From NCBI GenBank assembly GCA_013811765.1, contig JACCUO010000109.1, positions 1-7,036 of the forward strand: a stretch of 7,036 bases of DNA, written 5' to 3'. Shown in pieces: positions 1-3,996 of this stretch. The notes beneath the pieces were generated by a model, which made no database searches, was not told the DNA's origin, and saw nothing but the letters and a program-made list of their open reading frames with translations. This DNA comes from Thermoleophilaceae bacterium (lineage in GTDB: Bacteria; Actinomycetota; Thermoleophilia; Solirubrobacterales; Thermoleophilaceae). How positions within the stretch are numbered: the first letter of the stretch is position 1; each line of letters starts with the position of its first letter. The translations under genes were made by a program, and so were the position numbers.

Positions 1-218
1 GCGCCGGCCGCCGCGCCTCCCACCACGACGGCGGCGGCCGGGCGGGCCCAGTTGCGCGGGTCCCGCATCGCGCCGAGCTCCCAGTCGGCAAGCTCGCCCG
101 AAGCGGCACCGGTGAGCTCGGAAAGCCCACGTTCCAGCCGGTCGCCCATCGCCTCCGAGGGCTCGACCGGCACCAGCGCGGAGCGCAGCAGAGCCTCCAT
201 GTCGAGTGCGTCACTCAT
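1..218 (-). CDS. Partial membrane-associated protein downstream of ECF sigma, possible anti-sigma partner
   Basis: The reading frame is open from the ATG at 218 to the window edge, giving 72 codons with the 3' end missing. The N-terminal 55 or so residues look soluble and acidic, starting MSDALDMEALLRSALVPVEP, with a later stretch WELGAMRDPRNW. From about residue 59 the sequence becomes Ala/Val/Gly-rich (ARPAAAVVVGGAAAG), which looks like the start of a transmembrane helix. Its ATG overlaps the ECF sigma stop in ATGAGTGA, an 8-nt overlap, so translation is probably coupled. A short cytoplasmic domain followed by a membrane helix, encoded directly after an ECF sigma gene, is the usual layout of a membrane anti-sigma factor. 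No zinc-binding HxxxCxxC motif is visible in the part present, so this role is inferred from position and topology only. I do not recognise the family. Confidence 0.7.
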   Translation of the reverse strand, partial: MSDALDMEALLRSALVPVEPSEAMGDRLERGLSELTGAASGELADWELGAMRDPRNWARPAAAVVVGGAAAG

Positions 219-747
219 CGTCCTGCTCCTTCAGGCCCTGCTCCAATTGCCTTATCGCCCGGTGTATCAACACCTTTGTGGCTCCCTCGGAGCGGTCGAT
301 GGCGCGCGCTATCTCGCGGTTGTCCATTCCCAGCGCGAAGCGCATGATGAGAGCCTCGCGGCGGTCCTGCGGCAGCTTCGCCACGCCCTCCAGGACATCC
401 TGGAGCTCCTCGCGTCCCTCCGCGAGGTCCGCCGTCGTGTGGGGCGCGGAGACCACGGCGGCGTCTTCCAGTTGGGTCTGTGGGCGCCGGGAGCGGTCGC
501 GATAGTAGTTGGCGGCGAGGTTGTGGGCGATGCGGATGAGCCACGGCCGTAACGGTCTGCCGTGCGACTCGCGCTGGGCTCGCTCGAAGTGCCGATATGC
601 CTGAAGGAAGGTCTGCTCGGTCAGGTCCTCGGCGTCGTGGTGGTTGCCGACGCGGTAGTACGAGTAGCTGTACACGTCCCGGAGATGTGCGCGGTAGAGC
701 TCGGTGAACTCGCGGTCCCGTCGTCGCTTGTCGGGGTCCTCCTCCAC
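211..747 (-). CDS. ECF-type RNA polymerase sigma factor (sigma-70 family)
   Basis: This 178-residue protein has the two-domain layout of group 4 sigma factors and would direct core RNA polymerase to a dedicated promoter set. Region 2 covers about residues 14-88, with ELYRAHLRDVYSYSYYRVG, the acidic DAEDLTEQTFLQAYRHF typical of region 2.2, and PWLIRIAHNLAANYYRDRSR for -10 recognition. A linker of about 25 residues leads to region 4 (about 125-170): LPQDRREALIMRFALGMDNR, then the helix-turn-helix EIARAIDRSEGATKVLIHRA. Length is normal for the family. The GTG at 747 has no Shine-Dalgarno sequence ahead of it, but a TAGGCT lies at 757-762. Its stop overlaps the start of the next gene. The gene begins 37 nt after the plsC stop, so it could be read through from plsC as well as from its own promoter. 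The target regulon and stimulus cannot be told from the sequence. Confidence 0.93.
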   Translation of the reverse strand: MEEDPDKRRRDREFTELYRAHLRDVYSYSYYRVGNHHDAEDLTEQTFLQAYRHFERAQRESHGRPLRPWLIRIAHNLAANYYRDRSRRPQTQLEDAAVVSAPHTTADLAEGREELQDVLEGVAKLPQDRREALIMRFALGMDNREIARAIDRSEGATKVLIHRAIRQLEQGLKEQDDE

Positions 748-784
748 TCATCGGGCAGCCTACTCGGGAGATCCACGGCGACGG

Positions 785-1510
785 TCAGGCCGCGAAGCTC
801 TCCGCCTCCTGCTCCTTGGGCTCTGCCTCGGCCCGCATCGGGCCCCCTAGCCAAGCCCACTGCAGGTCGACGCACGGCCAGATGCGGGCCGTGACCTCAG
901 TGGCCAGGAGCGGGGAGGGCGACTCGATGCGCGGATAGCTGAGCGGCCGGCCGCAGCGGATGTTCACCCGTACCGGGCGAATCCTCCATCCGCGGCGCGC
1001 TCGCTCGGTCCCCGCCACCGCGATAGGCACTACTGGCGCACCGCTTTCGAGCGCGAGACGCCCGACCCCGCGCTTGGGCTCCTGCAGCGGGCCCGTCCGG
1101 CGGCGGGTGCCCTCCGGGAAGATCACGACCGCCTCGCCCCGCGCAAGCAGGGCCAGTGCGGTTGCCATGGATTCCTCATCGGACTCTCCCCGCCTGACCG
1201 GGAAGGCGCCCAGGCAGTTCAGAAGCCATCCCACCAGGCGGTTGTGGAAGATCTCACTCTTGGCCACGAAGTAGATCGGCCGCCGGATGCAGATGCCGAT
1301 GACGAATGGGTCCAGAAAGCTGCGGTGGTTGGCAGCGAGGATCACCCTGCCCGCGGGGATGTGGTGGCGCCCGGCGCGCCGAACGCGGAAGTAGAGGAGC
1401 AGCGCCGGCTGGACGAAGGCGCGGACGGGCCAGTAGACGATCCGGTTCACCCCGCGACGGCGGATGCGCTCGTGGTGGCGCGCGAGCGTGTCTTGCTCAG
1501 AAACCGGCAT
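785..1510 (-). CDS. plsC: PlsC-type 1-acylglycerol-3-phosphate acyltransferase
   Basis: This 241-residue member of the LPLAT/PlsC family transfers an acyl chain to the sn-2 position of lysophosphatidic acid to give phosphatidic acid at the cytoplasmic membrane. The catalytic motif NHxxxxD is present as NHRSFLD (about 61-67). The FPEGTR substrate-phosphate motif lies at about 131-136 and is followed by KRGVGRLALESGAPVVPIAV, the usual block III/IV context. A hydrophobic stretch at about 24-42 could associate with the membrane. The last 25 or so residues, after WPCVDLQWAWLGG, form a Glu/Ala-rich tail of no known function. The ATG at 1510 is the best start because family similarity begins shortly after it. 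The frame stays open for another 179 codons upstream, but those overlap the opposite-strand gene and look non-coding. The only SD-like string, GAGG, sits too close to the ATG. The exact acyl acceptor is inferred from the family. Confidence 0.88.
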   Translation of the reverse strand: MPVSEQDTLARHHERIRRRGVNRIVYWPVRAFVQPALLLYFRVRRAGRHHIPAGRVILAANHRSFLDPFVIGICIRRPIYFVAKSEIFHNRLVGWLLNCLGAFPVRRGESDEESMATALALLARGEAVVIFPEGTRRRTGPLQEPKRGVGRLALESGAPVVPIAVAGTERARRGWRIRPVRVNIRCGRPLSYPRIESPSPLLATEVTARIWPCVDLQWAWLGGPMRAEAEPKEQEAESFAA

Positions 1511-1555
1511 GACCTCGTTACCCGCGCGGACCTTCGCCGTTACGCTGCCCGACCA
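1511..1555. promoter_or_regulatory. Divergent promoter/operator region between plsC and the rightward gene
   Basis: This 45-bp space separates two divergent starts, ATG on the minus strand at 1510 and GTG on the plus strand at 1556. It must hold at least part of both promoters. On the plus strand TACGCT (1541-1546) fits the actinobacterial TANNNT -10 form and lies 9 nt before the GTG. The hexamer CGTTAC occurs twice in direct orientation, at 1516-1521 and 1538-1543, exactly 22 bp apart; the second copy overlaps the proposed -10. Neither strand has a good SD. The promoter and operator roles are inferred. Confidence 0.35.
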
Positions 1556-2080
1556 GTGGATTTGCGGCGCAGCGTGAACGGAGCGATTGCGGGTGGTGTC
1601 GCCGCTGCGGCCTGGGCTGCCCAGCAGCCGGCCGACAAGCGCGCGTTCGGCTCTCCCATGGATGACGTGGAGCTGCTCGGGAGACTGGTGACACGGGGAG
1701 ACGCCTGGCCACTTCCCGGTGTTGTCCTCCACGTCCAGAATGGCGCCGCTTTTGGCGCGGTCTACGCGCAGTTGCGGCGCTTTCTTCCTGGCCCTCCCGT
1801 GCTCCTGGCGCTGGGGGCAGCGATGGCCGAGCACCTGGCCACCTGGCCGCTGGGGGGACTCGTGGATCGGCTCCATCCGCGGCGGAAGGAGCTCTCGCCG
1901 CTGAAAGGGAACAGGCGTGCCTTCTGGCAGGCCACTTGGCGGCACGCGATCTTCGGGCTGGTGCTGGGAGAGCTCGAGCGGCGGCTCAATTCCGGTGCCG
2001 CCGAAGAGGAGCCGGCGGCGGCGGTCCCAGCATCCTCGAACGGGCACGGGACCGTGGAGGCCGTGGCCGAGCTGGCGTAG
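1556..2080 (+). CDS. Conserved-looking membrane protein of unknown function
   Basis: This is the only clearly supported protein gene on the plus strand. From the GTG at 1556 it gives 174 residues; a second GTG at 1574 would give 168. I do not know its function. It has several Ala/Gly-rich or hydrophobic stretches: about 8-24 (NGAIAGGVAAAAWAAQQ), 54-72, 80-103 and 128-142. Between them are polar, family-like blocks: QPADKRAFGSPMDDVELLG, HVQNGAAFGAVYA, AEHLATWPLGGLVDRLHP, and GNRRAFWQATWRHAIFGLVL. The dense Trp, His and Arg residues at helix ends, and the better protein-like character of this strand compared with the opposite frame, argue that it is real. The last 28 residues are Ala/Glu-rich and probably disordered. 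No catalytic motif is recognisable. It is divergent from plsC, and its TAG stop directly abuts the tRNA-Thr 3' end. The start is uncertain because no SD precedes either GTG. Confidence 0.72.
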   Translation: MDLRRSVNGAIAGGVAAAAWAAQQPADKRAFGSPMDDVELLGRLVTRGDAWPLPGVVLHVQNGAAFGAVYAQLRRFLPGPPVLLALGAAMAEHLATWPLGGLVDRLHPRRKELSPLKGNRRAFWQATWRHAIFGLVLGELERRLNSGAAEEEPAAAVPASSNGHGTVEAVAELA

Positions 2081-2153
2081 AGCCGGAGGTCGGGCTCGAA
2101 CCGACGACCTTCGCTTTACAAGAGCGATGCTCTGCCAACTGAGCTACTCCGGC
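2081..2153 (-). tRNA. tRNA-Thr (anticodon UGU)
   Basis: The minus strand folds into a complete 73-nt cloverleaf. The acceptor stem GCCGGAG/CTCCGGC is perfect with discriminator U. The D arm is GCTC/GAGC with AGTTGGCA in the loop. The anticodon stem TCGCT/AGCGA encloses CTTGTAA, so the anticodon is TGT, reading ACA and probably other ACN codons. The variable loop has 5 nt, and the T arm is GTCGG/CCGAC with TTCGAGC. CCA is not encoded. A TAGACT at 2163-2168 could be the -10 of its own promoter, giving a leader of only a few bases, but no convincing -35 is visible. The 3' end touches the stop codon of the convergent gene. Confidence 0.97.
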
Positions 2154-2182
2154 ACTCAGCGGAGTCTAGGGTCGAGCGAACA

Positions 2183-2206
2183 CGGCGCCCCTCCCGCAGG
2201 GCGCCG
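2183..2206 (-). terminator. Hairpin terminator after the small membrane-protein gene
   Basis: A perfect 8-bp inverted repeat, CGGCGCCC and GGGCGCCG, flanks an 8-nt loop and begins 13 nt after the stop codon of the small gene. On the minus strand it is followed by TGTTCGCT, a weak T-rich tail typical of GC-rich actinobacterial terminators rather than a long T run. It separates the small gene from tRNA-Thr. Being palindromic, it might also stop plus-strand transcripts arriving from the convergent gene, but there is no T run on that side. Confidence 0.65.
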
Positions 2207-2218
2207 GGCTGCTGGGCG

Positions 2219-2413
2219 TCAGGCCCTCGTGCCCCTCGGGCCCCTCGTGCCCCTCGTGCCGCCGAACCGGCTGCCGAAGCCGAACCCGCCGCTGGGAATC
2301 CCGGCGAGCAGAATGAGTATCGCCGCCACGATGCCGACGATCGGCGAGATGAGGGACGCGAGCAGCAGATACGCCAGAACCGCAACGAGCAGTGTGATGA
2401 TGAGACCGATCAC
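2219..2413 (-). CDS. Small two-helix membrane protein, probable general-stress gene
   Basis: This 64-residue protein begins with a GTG at 2413. An in-frame TAA lies immediately before that GTG, and the strong SD AAGGAGG is spaced 5 nt from it, so the start is well fixed. Residues 2-21 (IGLIITLLVAVLAYLLLASL) and about 24-40 form two hydrophobic segments separated by a short Ser-Pro turn. The rest is a Gly-rich linker followed by a cationic tail made from a repeated Gly-Thr-Arg unit. It looks like an integral membrane peptide with a basic end; no known family is recognised with confidence. It lies 74 nt after the Spo0H-like sigma gene and has its own SigB/SigF-type promoter and a hairpin terminator, so it is probably an independent stress-induced unit. 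Its function is unknown. Confidence 0.8.
   Translation of the reverse strand: MIGLIITLLVAVLAYLLLASLISPIVGIVAAILILLAGIPSGGFGFGSRFGGTRGTRGPRGTRA
2225..2260 (-). repeat. Four tandem 9-bp units encoding Gly-(Thr/Pro)-Arg
   Basis: Four head-to-tail 9-bp units read GGCACGAGG on the minus strand; the second-to-last copy in coding order has GGCCCGAGG instead. They are in frame and encode GTR-GTR-GPR-GTR at the C-terminus of the small membrane protein, directly before its last Ala codon. The unit length is a multiple of three, so slippage would change the length of the basic tail without a frameshift. Confidence 0.85.
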
Positions 2414-2418
2414 TTAAT

Positions 2419-2425
2419 CCTCCTT
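2419..2425 (-). promoter_or_regulatory. Strong Shine-Dalgarno of the small membrane-protein gene
   Basis: AAGGAGG is followed by ATTAA and then GTG. The 5-nt spacing and 7-base match to the anti-SD make this the strongest ribosome-binding site in the window. The TAA inside the spacer is in frame, which rules out any upstream start. Confidence 0.85.
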
Positions 2426-2447
2426 GATTGGGTGACTACCGCTAGAG

Positions 2448-2474
2448 ATACCCGCACCGAGATCGATCCAAACC
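2448..2474 (-). promoter_or_regulatory. SigB/SigF-type general-stress promoter
   Basis: On the minus strand, GGTTT (2470-2474) is followed after exactly 16 nt by GGGTAT (2448-2453). This is the known consensus of mycobacterial SigF (GGTTT-N15-17-GGGTA) and also fits Bacillus SigB (GTTT..-N14-GGGTAT). A start about 7 nt after the -10, near 2441, would give a leader of about 28 nt that includes the AAGGAGG SD. The -35 begins 14 nt after the stop of the sigma gene, so the small gene can be expressed independently. The match is read directly from sequence; use by a stress sigma factor is inferred. Confidence 0.68.
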
Positions 2475-2487
2475 GCACGAGCAGGGC

Positions 2488-3153
2488 TCAGGCGAGTACC
2501 TCGCGGGAGGCAAGGTGTGCTCCGACCTTGCGCTTCACCCGCTGGAGCGCGTTGTCGACCGTCTTGGTGTCACACTCGAGCCGCTCTGCGACGACCTCGT
2601 AGGAATACCCGTCGAGGTACAACGACAGCACCGAGCTCTCGAGCTCCGAGAGCACGCTCGAGAGACAGTCCACGAGGCTGTGGAGCTCCTCGGCCGAGAT
2701 CGCCTGGTTCACCGGGTCGTGCACCTTCGGGCCCGGGAGCATCTCGTCGAGTGTAGGCTCGCCGTCGCCGCCGGCGGCCGTGGGCGTCTGGGAGAACGAG
2801 ACATAGGCGTTCAGCGGGGTGTGCTTGTTGCGGGTGGAGGTCTTGACCGCGGTGATGATCTGGCGGGTGATGCACAGCTCCGCGAAGTTTCGAAAGCTCG
2901 ATTCGCGATCGGTTCGGAAGTCACGTACCGCCTTGTAGAGGCCCACGAGTCCCTCCTGGATCAGATCATCGGCGTCGCCACCGATCAGGAAGTAGGAGCT
3001 TGCCTTGAGACGGACGAAGCCGTAGTACCGCTTGACGATGCGGTCGTAGGCGTCCGGCCGCCCCTGCTTTGCGAGGGCGATCAGATAACTGTCCTCAAGC
3101 TCACCTTGAGCCTGCGATCCTGCTAGGGGAGATCTGGAGATCGATGCAGCCAC
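2488..3153 (-). CDS. sigH: Spo0H/SigH-like sigma-70 family RNA polymerase sigma factor
   Basis: This 221-residue sigma factor closely resembles Bacillus subtilis SigH (Spo0H, sigma-30). Region 2 contains KASSYFLIGGDADDLIQEG (about 50-68) and GLYKAVRDF, then the hallmark FAELCITRQIITAVKTSTRN (about 90-109) and KHTPLNAY. Region 4 includes SLYLDGYSYEVVAERL and the helix-turn-helix ending TKTVDNALQRVKRKV (about 196-210). The order next to rlmB and cysS is the same as in Bacillus, which supports orthology. In Bacillus SigH governs the transition to stationary phase and early sporulation. No sporulation gene is seen here, so the role in this organism may instead be a growth-phase or stress response, which is inference. 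The GTG at 3153 has the SD AAAGGAG spaced 5 nt. The start lies in a leader with a possible SD-sequestering hairpin and an overlapping short frame. Confidence 0.93.
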   Translation of the reverse strand: MAASISRSPLAGSQAQGELEDSYLIALAKQGRPDAYDRIVKRYYGFVRLKASSYFLIGGDADDLIQEGLVGLYKAVRDFRTDRESSFRNFAELCITRQIITAVKTSTRNKHTPLNAYVSFSQTPTAAGGDGEPTLDEMLPGPKVHDPVNQAISAEELHSLVDCLSSVLSELESSVLSLYLDGYSYEVVAERLECDTKTVDNALQRVKRKVGAHLASREVLA

Positions 3154-3196
3154 GAATGCTCCTTTCGAGCCCCCCTTGAGGAGCCCCGAAGCTCAT
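3101..3196 (-). other. Possible 31-codon leader reading frame overlapping the sigH start
   Basis: An ATG at 3196 follows GGGGAGG with 9-nt spacing and opens a 31-codon frame (MSFGAPQGGLERSIRG...) ending in TGA at 3103-3101. It runs in another frame across the SD, the GTG and the first codons of sigH. Its only support is the good SD-like string and its position. It may be a chance frame, or it may affect translation of sigH by running ribosomes through the hairpin region. Confidence 0.22.
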
Positions 3197-3285
3197 GGCG
3201 CGCTACCTCCCCTGGCGGCGCCTGGAAACCGGAGCTGACCCTAAGGCTCTACTCCAGCGTTATTTGTTGGGACGAGTATGGCATG
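3154..3285 (-). promoter_or_regulatory. Leader/intergenic region ahead of sigH
   Basis: These 132 nt between rlmB and sigH form the longest gap in the window, so a promoter, leader or both are expected. I see no convincing SigA-type -35/-10 pair and no clear rlmB terminator. Within it, GCTCCT (3179-3184) is the exact complement of AGGAGC (3158-3163), which holds the sigH SD. Just upstream GAGC and GCTC can form a short hairpin over TTCGGG, using part of the same GCTCCT. These two structures exclude each other. A control function is inferred. Confidence 0.4.
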
Positions 3286-3996
3286 TTATGTCCCTCCGTC
3301 AACCCCCTTGCCCCGAAGCTGCAAGATTCCGTACACGAGGGCGGCCGCGGCGGTCGACACGTTGAGCGAGCCCACGTGCCCGTACTGGGGCAGCGCCACG
3401 AGCGCGTCGCAGGAGGAGGCCACCCGCGGACGAAGGCCACGACCCTCCGAGCCCAGCACGAGCACGACCCTGCCTCGGTAGTCCGGCCGGCCGTAGGGGA
3501 TCGCCTCGGGGGACGCCGCCGCACCGTAGACCCACGCGCCGGCCTCCTTGGCCTCGGCCAGCCAGTCGGCCAGGTTGGGAACGCGGGCCACTGCCAGATG
3601 CTCCACCGCCCCGGCCGAGGCCTTGCATGCCGAAGGTGTGACCTCCGCGGCCCGCCGGGTCGGCAGGACCACGCCGGCCACGCCGGCGGACTCCGCCACG
3701 CGGCACACCGCCCCAAGGTTGTGGGGATCCTGAATCTGATCGAGGCAGAGCACCAGGGCATCCTCTGCATCAAGCAGCGCCCCGGCGTCGGCGTAGGGGT
3801 AGGGCCCGGTCTCCGCGCACACCCCCTGGTGCTCGGATGACCCGCACAGCCGCTCGAGCTCCCCGGCCTCGGCGCGCTCGACGCGGGCCCCGGTCAGCCA
3901 GTCTTCTCGCCCCGCCCCGGTGCTCGCCCACACCCGCTCGACCTTCCGCCGTCCCCGCAGCGCCTCACGAACGGGATTGCGGCCGTAGATGATCAC
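3286..3996 (-). CDS. rlmB: 23S rRNA (guanosine-2'-O-)-methyltransferase RlmB, SpoU/TrmH family
   Basis: This 236-residue SPOUT-class enzyme uses S-adenosylmethionine to methylate the ribose 2'-OH of a guanosine in 23S rRNA (G2251 in E. coli). The N-terminal substrate-binding domain begins YGRNPVREAL, typical of RlmB/TrmH group 3 proteins. The trefoil-knot domain carries all three SpoU motifs: DPHNLGAVCRVAESAG (about 90-105), VLVLGSEGRGLRP (about 178-190) and LPQYGHVGSLNVSTAAAAL (about 202-220). The conserved Asn-Leu of motif 1 and Ser-Leu-Asn-Val-Ser of motif 3 are intact. The ATG overlaps the cysS stop in ATGA, so translation is coupled. Length fits the family. The rlmB name rests on motifs and on the conserved cysS-rlmB order; the exact modified nucleotide is inferred. 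Confidence 0.94.
   Translation of the reverse strand: MIIYGRNPVREALRGRRKVERVWASTGAGREDWLTGARVERAEAGELERLCGSSEHQGVCAETGPYPYADAGALLDAEDALVLCLDQIQDPHNLGAVCRVAESAGVAGVVLPTRRAAEVTPSACKASAGAVEHLAVARVPNLADWLAEAKEAGAWVYGAAASPEAIPYGRPDYRGRVVLVLGSEGRGLRPRVASSCDALVALPQYGHVGSLNVSTAAAALVYGILQLRGKGVDGGT

Noticed and set aside
215..751. An alternative full-length frame beginning at the ATG at 751, 4 nt before the ECF sigma GTG
   Set aside because: Its translation is Arg/Pro/Gly-rich low-complexity sequence, whereas the GTG frame gives a complete ECF sigma factor.
212..753. The 9-mer CGATGAGTG at both the start and end of the ECF sigma gene
   Set aside because: Two copies 533 bp apart containing common start/stop overlap strings are most simply coincidence, with no extended similarity around them.
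1244..1555. Upstream extension of the rightward reading frame over plsC
   Set aside because: It overlaps the conserved plsC coding sequence including its NHxxxxD motif, and its own translation has no hydrophobic or family-like blocks.
1511..2047. A 179-codon open extension ahead of plsC in the same frame
   Set aside because: It lies opposite the rightward gene, is rich in Arg/Pro/His/Gln without any domain-like pattern, and PlsC-family similarity begins only after the ATG at 1510.
3197..3245. GGTTT and GGGGAGGTAG ahead of sigH as a second stress promoter
   Set aside because: The downstream part does not match GGGTA, and the spacing does not fit.
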